NCBI GenBank assembly: GCA_037962975.1
Contig: CM075674.1
Location: 82,476,501-82,540,500, forward strand
Direction of reading: 5' to 3'
Length of the DNA stretch: 64,000 nt
Origin: Clitoria ternatea
Lineage: Eukaryota > Streptophyta > Magnoliopsida > Fabales > Fabaceae
The position numbers and the translations under genes were made by a program. Position 1 is the first letter of the stretch; each line of letters opens with the position of its first letter. Positions 11,074-23,173 of this stretch are shown in pieces. The notes under the pieces were generated by a model that ran no database searches, had not been told where the DNA came from, and was given only the letters and a program-made list of their open reading frames with translations.

Positions 11074-13130
11074 TTGATTTATGCTTAAAAGATTTCACAA
11101 ATAACTTGCACCATGTTTTTTTAAAAATATGTATAATCATGTGGTGGATGCAAGTTTGCAATGCGTGAAAGAATTTAAGAAATAAACAAAGAATTACTTA
11201 CTCTAGAAGAACCTAAAACTTTAGTGCAATCAAAACCAATATATCATGTTAGTCATATATCGAAAATTGATTAAACATAAAATTTTTAGTAAGTTGGATG
11301 CTATGAGATTTTATATGAGATTGTTTACTTCAAACAAATCTAAGTTTGACTCAATTAATTATGTTAATGTTAGATGTCTGTTTTCCCCATGGTGATTATA
11401 AACATATTTGTTATTTAAATATTTCAGTATAACTTAACACTTATGAAATAGTAATAGTAGTCACATAAGAAAATTATATGAATATTTCTACATAACAATT
11501 TAAGCTACATTTAAAAATTGCTTCCGCAATAGTGGACATCGTCAACTTAAATATTTGATCACATAATATTATATGTATTATACTCTTTACCCTTACCTGT
11601 AATTTTTCCTCAGTTTATTTTTCCCTTCCAGTGTTTTTATCTTCTAGGTTTTTTTTAATAAAATTTTAACGAAACACATTCTGAATGAATATTTAAGGAG
11701 AATATTATAAATATTATACAGACATTAATTGAATTCCTCTTAAAGATGATATGATTTGACAATAATGGTCTGATAAACGTATTAAATAATAATATACCCT
11801 TTTTCTTTCACTGAGTTTTTGTTTTTCACGTAGTTCTCTACATTATGAAATTATGAATGAGGAAATAATACACTTGAAAATATAACCTTGAGTTTCATTT
11901 AGTGATATAACATGGACGTAGTCACATAGACGAAAGAAAACACTTGAAGAAAATTTACTCTAAAAAAGATTCCGTTTCGATTAACATGAAACTTGACATG
12001 AAAATACTTGTAATATTAAAAATAAAACAAAAAAAAAAAGAAGGAAAAGATACCAGAAATGGTTTAATGTTGGAACGCAATGTCGTATTCGAAATAAGGG
12101 GAAAACGACATTAAAGCAATCTCAACTTACAATATCACCTGCCTCGAAATGCCTACCACTTTAATTAATGTAGAGGGTTTGATTAGTCGATGACTCAATT
12201 TTGGTGGGGTCAAAACATTATACATTCCATAATTCATTGATTAAAATGAGACAAGCTAACCTCACCTTGGGGATTTGGGTTTAAAAGGAATTGAAAATTT
12301 TTCATTCTTGTCATAGCTTGTCAAACAAGGATGGGACACACAACAACCCAATTCTTTAGAATCCACCATTCTTACGTCCAAATACTTTTTGAATTATGAA
12401 TTCTTTTCTATGACTAATGTTGGAGAAGTTGGTTGATATTGATGGATATATCATTTTGAAAGGTATCCTTAAATACATTGGCTTTGAGATACTCCATTTA
12501 GATTTGAACAAAGACCCATGGATCCCACAAGACCTTGCTTGGCACTTTATGCACATTATTCTTAGATTCTTAATGGTTATTTTGGTGGCATCACACGTTA
12601 TGCCATAACGTTTAATTATGCATGTAATTGCAATAAGGGCCACGTTTCTCTAATTATCCTTTAGCCGCGAGCCAGATTTATCCACAAACTAATTAATTAA
12701 CCCCACAATTTAGCCAATTAACTTTATAATTTTTAAGGGGTGTGCTTTTCTTGATAAAGATACTATTTTGGTAACACTGTGTAAGGAGATGTAGTTCATT
12801 TTCTTTCTTTCTTTCATAAACAAATATTGGAAACAGAACCAAAATTTTCTGAGAGTGATGTGAACCACATAGGAAAAATAAGAGACAGATTTTTAAGTAG
12901 ATTGAAAATTAGGGAGAATTATTGGTCCAACATTATAATAACCTAAGAGTTAATTAATAAATAGTTAGAAAATAATGAGCTTCTGCAAAAACCAGTTAAA
13001 AGAATTCTTTAGGGTAACTAACTATATATCATTATCAAAATCCAATTTCTGAATTCCCCTGGCAATAAACAGATCAAAATATGTCAAGGGAGGGGTCTAA
13101 CAATAGTCCTCCACTCATCAGTCAAAACCC
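11074..13130. other. Intergenic DNA, nothing firm
   Basis: Several frames of 60-95 codons occur at 12356-12643 on both strands, but they show no recognisable domain, no start context and no sequence signature of coding. Otherwise AT-rich with no terminal repeats found. Confidence 0.5.
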
Positions 13131-13421
13131 ATTTGTTGAAAGCAAAAGTTAAGTCCAACCAAAATTTTCTAAGTTTCCAACAAATAGAAACTAAAAACAA
13201 AGATTACAATTTTGCACAAGGGAACAAGAACAAAACCTTGATTGATCACTTATGTAAAGTGTATATATATAACAACACTTTGAGTACAATTGAGTTACTA
13301 TTTCATTTCCTTCAAAGTATTCTTTCTCTCACCAAATTCCTGTCCTAATGGATACATATATGTACAAAACACAATCACAGAACATGGAAGAAATTAAATT
13401 TTTAAAAATTTTTCTGTGGTT

Positions 13422-13580
13422 TCATTCTTGCCAACAAACCAGCATTGTGATGCATCTTCGGAGGATATAGAACCTTGCCCTTTGCTCCTTAGCCAGCCTA
13501 CTGCATCTCCTTCCAAAGGATCTAAAGGGTTCACAAACATGATGGCTAGTGCCAATGATGATATCTTCTTGCTTCATCAT
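13422..13580 (-). CDS. DVL/RTFL: DVL/ROTUNDIFOLIA-like (RTFL) small peptide
   Basis: A 52-residue reading frame on the minus strand, ATG at 13580-13578, TGA at 13424-13422. The second half is the DVL domain (PF08137, as I recall): RRCSRLAKEQRARFYILRRC at residues 24-43, then ITMLVCW, with the conserved cysteines and basic residues. The N-terminal 20 residues are variable, as usual in the family. Plant DVL/RTFL peptides are membrane-associated and alter organ shape and cell proliferation when overexpressed; which process this member serves cannot be told. The start is the first of two adjacent ATGs and no ATG lies between the TATA box and it. No frameshift or stop: it looks intact. Confidence 0.93.
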   Translation of the reverse strand: MMKQEDIIIGTSHHVCEPFRSFGRRCSRLAKEQRARFYILRRCITMLVCWQE

Positions 13581-13820
13581 TCTGAAGGAATAGTTCCTTG
13601 TTTAATTTGTGAAGTTGATGTAGCAATAGGTGCTACAAGTGAAATGCTTTAACTTGTGTTGTGTCAGCAAAAGAGTAATGATTGAAAGGAATAAGAAAAA
13701 GGAAAAAGGGAGAGAGGAAAATTTGGAGAAAGGTGGTGGTGGTGGTGGAGTGAAGAGGGGAAGTTTCCAACTTGTTTGGTGGTGTGAGTGTGAGGGAAGT
13801 AGTCTATCTATATGTGGGGG

Positions 13821-13829
13821 CTTTATAGG
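13821..13829 (-). promoter_or_regulatory. TATA box of the DVL gene
   Basis: The minus strand reads CCTATAAAG about 240 bp upstream of the DVL start codon. The predicted leader is about 210 nt, pyrimidine-rich, with a short (ACC)n run (13735-13750 on the plus strand as ggt repeats), and has no upstream ATG. Confidence 0.6.
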
Positions 13830-13929
13830 TGTGGTGCACGAGGGAACTTGTACTGATTGGCCTTTGTCAAAGTTTCATAATGATACTTATCACCCTTCTG
13901 TGAACTCCATATTACATAGCTTGCCATAA

Positions 13930-15020
13930 CTCATGGAACAGGAATACCAATTGCTTTGCTTATTATTCATATGCATTGCTTTTATGAATTCATTCTAGTC
14001 CCCATTTTATCTTTAGGAAGAATTAGTAACAGATCAAACTATTTACTTTTGCTGTTCTAATTATTTAGAAATAATTATTCTACCGTTATCTAATTAAAAT
14101 TTTTGTTTTTATATACTTTATTCATGATCAGATTAAAAAGAAATTATAATTAACAATTTTTTAAGATTTAATCCAACTAGATTTTACAAAAGTCGACACT
14201 TGAATTTGACATCATATGTTAAAATTACAATAGTCAGCCTATCTAAATACTAGGTGAAGCATGGAGTTACAATAATATTATTAGAATAAATTTAATGATA
14301 TTCTTTTTTTTTGGTACACACAACTAGGGTTTCACAAGAAATGATTAATCTTTCTTCGTCGTTGAAGTATACAAAGTGGTTGTTGAGTAGGCATGATGTG
14401 TGGTTCCATTCTCACCAATAGGGCGGGGTTCGGGGCTGGTTTAGATCTCCCAGCCAACCTCATAAAAGTTACAGCAAGTTTAAAAGAGAGAAATTTAAAA
14501 TTATACGATCCAAACCCTTTTCTGTGAATCCCGTTGGATTCAAGAAAACCTACAAGTTATATATTTGAATAGATGTGATACATGTCTAATACATTCTAAT
14601 AAAAGTAATATTTAAAAGTACTCATAAAAATAAAAAAGCTATATCATTATAATTATTATTATAATAAGTATTTGTATTCCCAAATTCATTCCATCCCTAT
14701 CAAAATTAAGTCGGGGTCGGGATAGGTTTTTCCTTAAATACGGTTAAAACAAGTTTTCCCTATTAAAATTGAGAGAGGTACAAATTGTTAGTTACCCACA
14801 CGTCATCTAGATATAGAATGAGATTTTTATGATTACTTTGAATACATAGTATAATTAGGTAGAGACTAATAAATCGCAAGACAAAATATTACCGAATGAA
14901 ATCATAATTAATTTACCCTACACACTAATATTAACATTATGATGATTTTAAAGTTTAAACATTCAATAATGAGCATATGTGATTCATGTTTTCACGTCAA
15001 TTTATTTAAAAGTAAGAGCC
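13930..15020. other. Intergenic DNA with a GC-richer island at 14400-14770
   Basis: Mostly AT-rich. Two short blocks (gggcggggttcggggctgg near 14420 and gtcggggtcgggatagg near 14711) resemble the ends of hAT-like MITEs, but no target duplication was found. Nothing else recognised. Confidence 0.4.
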
Positions 15021-15132
15021 ATTTAAGATGGATTAAAAAAGAAATTAGTTAATCTATATATAATGATTGCACTTAATAATAATTTATTTGTTTTTCTCTT
15101 CAGAATAAACATTTACAATTACGTACCTCTAA
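15021..15132. repeat. Dispersed repeat, left copy
   Basis: About 110 bp that recur, with roughly 15-20% differences by eye, at 25570-25677. Shared words include agaaattagttaatc, atatataatgatt and aataatttattt. The copies lie on either side of the Tat-type element and the solo LTR. Confidence 0.75.
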
Positions 15133-15192
15133 TTATATTTTGTATATATCCAACATCATGATAAAAATTAATTATTTTTTTATAATATATCT

Positions 15193-15756
15193 TGATCTAT
15201 CCGGTGTCCAGGGCAAGGAATTAGCCTTGTACGACCGGAGTCTACAATAACCTCTCAGTCACTCACTTTGTACGCTGTCTCAGTGGAGAACGGTATTATA
15301 TACCCAGGTCCAGTGGGGACCTAAGTTCATCATGTTATGGTATGAATTTGATGTTTTAATCTACACCGAAGTCAAATGGACACATCAGAGGTGCTCCTGT
15401 AAAAGATTCTTCGATGCTTAAGTCAGTACGGATATTACGAAAAAGTAAGTATTACGGAGGTTCTTGCAATAATGAATTTTTTTTAGCCCTTAAGGTTAAT
15501 AAATGAGTTATATTTATAGGAGTTATCTGAGTAGAAGAAGTGATTTGACCTTTCTCCTAACTTACTGTAGCAATAGTGTTTGTAGGGACATATTGCTCAT
15601 ACCTCTTCTGACTTACGTTTTGATTTCAGACTGTTGATCAGAGTCATCGTTTTGTGTCCGTAGTCACGCTCATTTGGGACATTGGTTTTAGTGACTTCGT
15701 CCAATACTCCTTGTACTTTTGGTGACATGGCATGAGTTTAGAAGCACCCCGTCCAT
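15193..15756 (-). repeat. 3' LTR of the Tat-type element
   Basis: Pairs with 23174-23775. Shared blocks include the start (tgatct...ggtgtcc), gagaacRgtattatataccc, the gaatttgatgttttaat stretch, and the end ttggtgacRtggcatRagttt...gaagcacccc. The TATA box on the minus strand lies near 15510-15520. It lacks the 39-bp promoter duplication seen in the other LTR. Confidence 0.9.
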
Positions 15757-15986
15757 TAGTCTTGGGGTCCGATTTGCACCTAGTTCGTTGTTATGCTATC
15801 CTGGCTCCGACCGGTGAGCTTTTTCTAGGACTCCTGTAAGACTTTAGACCGATGTTATAACATGGTCGGTGTGTGGATTTTGTCCGTACATACATGATCT
15901 GGTGGTTACGTAGAGCATTAAATGTATGCTGCCTGAAAAAACTGCTGTTTACGGGGATCCCTAACGTGGCGAATCATGAATGAGGC

Positions 15987-17118
15987 ATGTTATTTATGTG
16001 CCATCACATCCGTCAGATGACGTCATTAAGAGGTGAAGCAACGCCTATGTTTGGGTCGTGTCGTTTCGACTTCCACTCCATCTATAGGTTGCGACGGTTG
16101 AAGAATTCCTTTTTGGAGCTTTATGTTGAGGAAACGGTGTCCCCCTTCTGGAAAGATGATGAGGGCCAGTATTTGCTCCACACCGGATAGACCCATAAGC
16201 ATTTCCTCCTAGAGAGTTTGGCATACGCCATCGATGAGAGCTCTCTTTCTGAATCCTCTAAGGCTGTAGTTGATGCCTTTTATAACATTTCCCGAGGTGC
16301 ACCCCTCAAGTGTCGCTCTCTCTTAGGGCCCACAAAGGCACGAAATGAGTACCTCATTCATTTGGGTATTTACCCTTCTTCTTTCTTTTCTTTGATGAAC
16401 TTTTACATATTGGTTATAATAATAATTTCTTGTAATTTTTAGGGAACATGAGCTCCGACGCTTTGGATGCTCTCCACAAGCGTTTGGAGGGCTCTGAGGC
16501 CGATGTTGATGGGGAGAACAGGGTTACTCCCAAGAGGGAGGCCCTTCGAAAAACCAATAGGTTCAGCTCGGCCAGAAAGCAAAGGACAAAGGGAAAGGGG
16601 TTTCCACTAAGGAGCCTGTGAAAAGAAGGCTCCGGTTGCTGAATTTAGCATGAGCGCTCTAGAAGAGCTTATTGTCAGAACCACCGCTCCTAATACCAGA
16701 TTCACTCTCCCATTCTGGCTTAAGGAGGGTCTGGGTCAACATGATCTTGACTTCGCCCTCGAGACGGTGATGTGGTATAATGTGAAGACTCTCTCCGTCG
16801 TTTACTCCATTGCCACTGATGGGCCCAGGAGATAGATAGAGCGACTAAAAGAAAAGAATGATCGTCTACTAGAAGATTAACTTTTTCAACCATTTCTGGG
16901 TTGGGGAATTGGTAACCGAGGTTGGTGGTGAATCATTTGTTCTGACAGATGTCCCCTTCAAATTTACAGCTCTGGCGCCTGGAGAAGATGACACTCCCTG
17001 TCCTCAAAATACTGAACATGAGGAAGATCGAAACAAAGAGGATGAAGATCATGGCGATAGGGACGGAGAATAGACTGCTTAGAATAGGGAAGACGACGAC
17101 GGCTCGATGGACTTTTAA
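15987..17118 (+). pseudogene. Antisense ORF (aORF) of the minus-strand Tat-type element
   Basis: Runs opposite to gag-pol, between integrase and the 3' LTR. The visible part starts near 15987 with one frame interrupted only by a TAG at 16188-16190. It contains FPLYW-region relatives (VSPFWKDDEGQYLLHTG), then AYAIDESSLSESSKA and SLLGPTKARNEYLIHLG. A 77-bp intron (16366-16442) follows. The second exon starts GNMSSDALDALHKRL and, after a frameshift near 16600, continues through SMSALEELIV, a Leu/Asp-rich stretch and an acidic tail (EDDTPCPQN...DDGSMDF) ending at 17118. The N-terminal MASYVRGIYEWV part present in the left element is missing. Function unknown. Confidence 0.75.
16366..16442 (+). 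other. Frame-keeping intron in the antisense ORF
   Basis: A 77-bp T-rich segment with GTATTT at its 5' end and TAATTTTTAG at its 3' end. Removing it joins LIHLG to NMSSDALDAL in one frame (phase 1). The position, just before an N/D-M-S motif, matches the intron at 2754-2833 in the other element. Confidence 0.72.
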
Positions 17119-17439
17119 ATTATTTTTCTATTCAACTCTATAAACGGGATGGGTTGCGTCCTTTTTGACTTTGACTATTCTGACTTGGCCTTGGTGCCCT
17201 TTTTGTTACCAGTGTGTGATCAACTATTTTTGTGAATGGTATTTTCTTTCATTACCAATTGTCATCTTGTATTAAAGACTTATAATTTCCTCATTGCTTT
17301 TAATATCCGAAGTTAATCGCCTAAATTCTAAATGAACCTGCAAAGCATCGATATTTACTTAGCTGTAGTTAATTTGATACTGAAGTTATTCGCTCAGTAT
17401 AATCATTCCGAGATTTAAATTATCCATTTCGAGTACTAA

Positions 17440-17690
17440 AATTAATAACCGCTCTGGGCTTTCACACTTCTTAGGTGTTTAAAATTGGTAATCGCTCCAG
17501 GATTTCTTAACCACTCTGGGGTTTGAAGTTAAATAACCACTCTGGGGCTTTCAACCACTCCGGGTTTGAATAATATTAACCGCTTTGGGGGTTTTCAACC
17601 ACTTTGGGGTTTGAACTTAAATAACCACTTTGGAGTTTTCAAACACTCTGAGGTTTGAATAATATTAACCACTCAGGGGTTAATACTTTA
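17440..17690. repeat. Degenerate short tandem repeats between integrase and aORF
   Basis: Repeated words 'aaccactctggggtttgaa', 'aataaccact' and 'aataatattaacc' in a roughly 20-45 bp rhythm across 250 bp. It sits at the same place in the element as the 64-66 bp array at 1281-1625, with unrelated sequence. Confidence 0.8.
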
Positions 17691-17859
17691 TTTTTGAGTA
17701 AGCATCCGGCTGCATGCCTAATTAAGAACCTCCTAAGTAAACCCTATGGGATTAGGTAGGGAAAAGAGTGCATGACTTGTGACGCCGGTCAACTGTAGTA
17801 CACACGTAAGTTCTTTACCTTCCACTTGTTCTTAAAGAGTTTTCTTTCTAATGTTTCTA

Positions 17860-18940
17860 ACAGATAGGCACCCCTGGGGTGACTTCATTTACTCGATATG
17901 GGCCTTTCCATGTAGGTGCGAGTTTTCCTTGATGCGCAAGATGATTCCCAACCGATGATTTTCTTAAAACGAGATCTTCGATGTTGAACCTACTTTTCTA
18001 GACCTTTATATTATAGCGCACTATGGCTTTGGCCTTGATTGCTTGATCCCAGACAAAAGCTGCTTCCCTAAGTTCTGGTAGCAAGTATAGCTCATTTTTT
18101 AATTTTAAGTCATTGTCGTCATCATTAAAATGTTGTACTCTTGGTGAAATCTGATTGATTTCCACCGGTATGATTGTATCCACCCCATATACCAACCGAA
18201 ATGGAGTTTCTCCTGTAGACGAGTGAGATTTGGTTCGGTATGCTCACAAGACATGGCATAATTGATTGGTCTGTGGGTGCTTTAACATTTCTCTATTTTC
18301 CACCTTGGTTTGTCCATTGGTCTAAGGGTGCTTCTCTGACGAAAGAGCTTGCTTGATTTGGAGTCCCTCAAGAAGGATTTTGAACTTGGGGTCTGTAAAC
18401 TGCGTTCCATTGTCTGTGATAACTCTTCCTGGTATTCTGAACCTGGTAATGACATTTTCATACAGGAATCTTCGTGTCTGGGCCGATGTGATGTGGACAA
18501 CTGCCTCCGCCTTAATCCACTTAGTGAAATAGTCTACCCCGGCTATTAAGTACATGACTCTGCCAGGTGCCTTTGGAAAAGGTCCCAAAATATCCATGCC
18601 CCATTGGTAAAAAGGCCATGGGACAGCCGACGTGAATAATTCTTCTGTCGGGACGTGGTGCTCATTTTTGTTTTTCTGGCATGCATCGTACTTCTTAACA
18701 TATTCGACTGCGTCCTTGGTTATGGTGGGTCACCAGTATTCTACCCGTAGAATTTTCTTAGCCAAACTCCTTCCGCTGTAGTGGTTGCCACATGCCCCCT
18801 TCATGCATCTTGGTTAATACCTCCTCGACCTTTGCTTCATTTAAACACTTTAAATACAGGGCCGATGTCCCCCTTCTAAATAAATTTCCATAAGCTAAAA
18901 CAAAGTTTGGCAACTCCTTCTTCAGTTTCTTCTTCTCCAA
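17860..18940 (-). pseudogene. Integrase of the Tat-type element
   Basis: Read from 18940 downward. The zinc-binding domain has MHEG...GNH, EYWWPT and a CQKN end, but the first Cys of its CxxC is Tyr (KKYDAC). The catalytic core (18597-18322) has first Asp in GVDYFTKW and second Asp in TDNGTQF. A stop occurs in HP*TNGQ, and the residue at the catalytic Glu position is Lys (NGQTK, near 18310). The C-terminal part includes VYGVDTIIPVEI (18195-18150) and, near 17920, a KLAPTWKGPYRV-like end. Both lost residues and the stop fit single G-to-A or C-to-T changes. It cannot be active. Confidence 0.88.
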
Positions 18941-18949
18941 TGGGCATTC

Positions 18950-20700
18950 TGGAAGTTATCCACTTATCATATACCAGATGATTGGGATCACCCAAGAATT
19001 TTTAGGGTAAGCTTTGAATTGTATAGCATAAACCTTGATTGGGGCTGAAATGCTTGGAGTAGCTAGAGTACTCTGAATGCCCATTGTCGTGGACCCTACT
19101 TTTTTGGTACTGGCCAATCGAGACAAAACATCTTCCCAGACATTATCCTCCTTTGGGACATGTTTGTATTCAATATTTACAAACTTACCCCCTAACTCCT
19201 TGACTTTAGCCAAATACTACTACAACAACGGCTCCATGGCCTGATAAATCCTATTGATTTATGAAATCACCAGCTGTGAATCACTGTAGAGCACCGCGGT
19301 TTATGCTCCCACATCTAGGGATGCCCTGAGTCCTAGCAAACATGCCTCATAGTCAGCCCGATTATTCGACGTCTTGAAATCGAACCTAAGGGAAATCTTA
19401 ACGCTCACTCCGTCTTCACTTTCAATAATGAATCCGAACCCACATCTTTTTTCGTTAAAGGATCCATCCACGTAAATAGTCTAGTGCTTGTGTAATGGCG
19501 TAGGAGCCTCTTTTGTTAACTTCGTTACAAAATCTGCTAACACCTACGCTTTTATGGCCGTTCTAGGCTCATAGGAAATATCAAATTCTGAAAGTTCTAT
19601 GGCCCATTTTGTCATTCTTCCTGCCAAATTCAATTTATGAAAAACTACTCTTGTGGGGAGGTCTATTCGTACGGTGATTGGATGTGCATGTAAGTACTAC
19701 CTTAGTCATCGAGACGTCCATACCAAAGCTAAGGCTGGTTTCTCTAACTTCTGATACCGACCCTCTGAACCTTGAAGGACCTTCCCCACAAAGTACACTG
19801 GTCGCTGGCCTTATATCATTTCTTTACCAACGCAGCTCCTATAGCTTTATCTGATACGGAGAGATAGATGAAAAGGTTCTCTCCGGGGTTAGGTCTCGTC
19901 AACATCGACAGGTTTTCTAATACTTCCTTCAATTCTTGAAAAGCCTTCTCCTGCTCTTCACCTCATTTGAACTCCTTATTTTTCTTCAGTGCTTTATAGA
20001 GAGGTAATGATCAGTGTGTCATTTTAGGCATAAATCGGGATAGCGCTATGACCTTCCCGTTTAATGACTACACCTCCCTTACATTGGTTGGACTTCAGAG
20101 TCCTCTCACCACCTTGAATTTGTCAGGGTTAGCTTCTATGCCTTTCTGTGTCAGCATAAACCTAAGGAACCACCCTGTAGGCACTACAAACGTACACTTC
20201 AACGGGTTTAACCTCATTTTGTACAACTGAAGTCTTTGGAACACCTTCCTTAAATCTTCAACATGGTCTCCTCCAACCGGGGTCTTGGCTATAATATCAT
20301 CCACATACACCTCGACTACCTTCGATCTCATCCCCTCAAAGACCTTGTTCATCATTCTCTAATACGTTGCTCTGACATTCTTTAATCCAAACGGCATAAC
20401 TGTATAACAGAAAATGCCTTTATCATTGACTAAAGTGGTCTTATCCTTATCTTCCTTCCATATCAGAATTTGATTATATCCGGAGTATGCATCCATGAAA
20501 GAGAGGAATTGATACCTAGAGAAGTCATCTACCATCTAGTCAATACTTGGGAGAGGATATGGGTTGTTAGGGCAACATTTGTTCAGATTAGTAAAACTTG
20601 TACACATCCATCATTTGCCATTGGCCTTTTTCACCATTACTATGATGGAAACCCAAGAGGAATATTAAACTTCCCTTATAAAACTGACCTTTAGCAACTC
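18950..20700 (-). pseudogene. Reverse transcriptase and RNase H of the Tat-type element
   Basis: Frames on the minus strand show the RT palm: a LSFMDAYSGYNQI motif near 20465-20510, and MMNKVFEGM followed by YVDDI with the two catalytic Asp residues at about 20296-20307, then FLRFMLTQKGIEANPDK. RNase H follows (about 19560-18956) with a YSDSQLVISQI motif near 19280 and HVPKEDNVWEDVLSRLAS near 19150-19090. Several stops and frame changes separate the pieces, so no intact polyprotein remains. Confidence 0.87.
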
Positions 20701-20702
20701 CT

Positions 20703-21520
20703 TCATCTGTTCACAGGCCGCCCTCTACTTCTTTGGCCCCAGTCTTCTTTTCTTCTGGGCAACCGCCCCGACTTCGAGGAAACTGCTAGTTTGTAACAAC
20801 AGAAGTTTGGATCGATGCCAGGCATATCGGCTGCAGTCCATGTAAACAAGTGTTTGAATTCCCTTAATAGCTTAATCAGCCGTTCCTCCATTTCGACGCC
20901 TAAAGAATCATTGACTTCCGTACTCCAGGCGAGGTCTTCTTCCAACAAAATTTTCTTCACTCCCTCCTCTGGTGTGGGCCTCTGAGGATTCTTAGGATTT
21001 TCTATCAGTTCTTCTCTTGAGTCTAGATCAACTAAATTCACAGACTTGGGTACTGCTTTGTCATCATTTAACCTTTTTCTCTTGATCGAGTCCTCTGTTT
21101 TGGTCATTTTCACACTGAGGTTGTAACAGTACCTCGCTATTTGTTGAACTCCTCTGATAGAGGACACTTGATTGTCTTTATCGATAAACTTTATTAACAG
21201 ATGTGGTGTCGATACCATGGCTTCCAAAGCATTGAGAGAAGGACGCCCAAGAATCCCATTAAATGGGGACTTCACATCTATCACCAACACCCTTGTGCGT
21301 ACCGTTCTTGACCCCGACTCTTCTTCAAACATCAGCCTTGTATCTAAGTAACCTTTTATAGGTTGCTTAGCTTTATTAAACACCATCAAGTCCTGAATGT
21401 AAGGTTAAAGGTCGGAGTCTGAAAGTCCCATATTCTTAAAGCACTCGTAGAAAATAACGTCGCATGAGCTTCCTTGGTCAACTAACATTCTCCTGATTGT
21501 CTTATTTTCTATAACCGCCT
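20703..21520 (-). pseudogene. Aspartic protease and start of RT
   Basis: The longest open piece (228 codons, 21389-20703) covers the protease C-terminal half, with the FNGILGRPSLN flap-side motif and then a linker into RT (LLREFKHLFTWTAADMPGI). The protease active-site strand lies just upstream (about 21490-21430), reading LVDQGSSCDVIF, as in Tat-lineage proteases where the usual DTG/DSG is replaced. A TAA near 21403-21407 breaks the frame. Confidence 0.83.
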
Positions 21521-21523
21521 TGA

Positions 21524-23113
21524 TCACCACTGCGTCATCTCCTCCAAGGATTGTTGACCGTAGTCATCATCAGTGAATATAATAGGATGGGTTTGGACTC
21601 CACCGTGAAAAGGCCTATTGTCCATCTTCATTTGAACCAACATGAACATTCTTAAATGATTCTTCCAGGAAGTGTTCGACACTCTGCCCCCTGTAAAACC
21701 GTTTGTAATCATGTCGATGAAATCTCGCCTCCCTGAAGCTGGAGGAGGTTTTATCCATGACTCATCATTTTCATCAATATTATCCCCCACGGTCTTTCCT
21801 TTATCCAACGTCGGTTTTTAGAACTCATGGCCTTCTCATCTTCGACCGGACTGACCTTCTTCCTTCTTGATGCTACTCTTTCTGACCCTGGATGGGCTCT
21901 CTACCGGAACAAGTACTACTTCAACTTCTATTCTCTAATTAACGCTTTAATCGCCTCCTTCAACCACCGACATTCATCAATACTATGCCCATTATGTTCA
22001 TGGAACTCATAATACTTTCTGGTATTCCCTGCTCTCTTCATAGGCACCGGATTATTTATTCCATATACCATTAACCCTCTCAAGCCAACCTCTCTCAGGA
22101 TTTGGCCGGGCCGAATTGACAACGAGGTGTACTACATAAAATTTACACTTCTTCTCTTTCTCGGCCTTAGTATCACATCCTTACTAGGACCCCTACGATC
22201 AAACTTTGGTGTCCTCCTGTCAAATGCTTGAATCCCTTCCTGAATCGTACTCCTTTGGCCAGTAGCTGCTAAATGCATCTCTCTCCCCATGTACTTTGCT
22301 AACTTACTCGTAAATTCCTCAAAGGTCCAAGGTAGGCCCTTTGCCAATGATAGGGCAAATGGTGACTGCGACTATAAAACCTCCACCACAATGTGCATCT
22401 AAATTTGTTCTAATGCTTCCTCCTTATAAAACCTCTTTAAAAAATCTCTCAAGCTTTCCTCTGACCCCTGCTTAATCTGCGCCAATGTATGAGACATCTT
22501 CGGAATGTCTCTCAATACCATAAAATGCGTTAAGAAGGCGTGGGCCATATCGTCCCATGAATCGATCAATCCCGAAAGTAAGCATTTAAACCATCCCAAG
22601 GCCTCAGCAGATAGTGTCCTTTGGAACATCCTACACATGACGTCCTGCTCAGCTCCTAAAAATAATGATTCATTCATATACGCATCCAAATGACTTTCAG
22701 GGAGTCTGAAGATTCCTAGGAATAGGGACATTCATGAACTTTGTGAAAGAAATCTTAAACTGATATTCTCCTCCTCTACCATGCTGCATGGTCCTTCTTT
22801 GACTGTTCATCTCCTTAGTCCGGTATGTGGACTCTTGCTCATCATAAGCATGAGTCTAAGATCACTCCTGTTGGTGATGAAAATCCTGCTGCCTCTGATT
22901 TCCACCGATGTTCTTTCTTCCTTCTGCTCTTCAAAGTTCCTGGAGGTCTTGGCACAGTTGCCTGATAATCTCATCCCGAGGGTCTGGCTGTACCACCACT
23001 TGCGTCCTTAATTTCATTCCCAAGGTCTCCACTATCCCCTCGCCATAGTCCAATATCCTTGCTACATTTTGGACATGTCTTTCCAGGGTTTTGTTGTCTT
23101 TGTTGTGATCCAT
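21524..23113 (-). pseudogene. Gag of the Tat-type element
   Basis: Starts near 23113 with MDHNKDNKTLERHV. The Retrotrans_gag-like domain (22731-22399) contains SAEALGWFKCLLSGLIDSWD and an FLKRFYKEE end, the usual capsid pattern. Then come a basic region (22347-22132) and a knuckle-like YYEFHEHNGHSIDECRWLK (about 22030-21960), where the first Cys has become Tyr. A linker (21808-21524) leads to the protease. It is broken into at least five frames. Confidence 0.85.
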
Positions 23114-23154
23114 GACTTATTTCTTGCTGCGATGTGGGACTTAAAGTTTTCGTG

Positions 23155-23172
23155 GTCCCACCGGGCGTGCCA
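23155..23172 (-). other. Primer-binding site of the Tat-type element
   Basis: On the minus strand, one base after the LTR, the sequence reads TGGCACGCCCGGTGGGAC. A TGG start directly after the 5' LTR is the rule for tRNA primer sites. Ogre/Tat elements are reported to use tRNA-Arg, but I did not verify the tRNA match. Confidence 0.7.
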
Positions 23173-23173
23173 A

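Noticed and set aside
12356..12643. 95- and 63-codon frames on opposite strands as a host gene
   Set aside because: No domain, no promoter signal and equal openness of both strands; likely chance.
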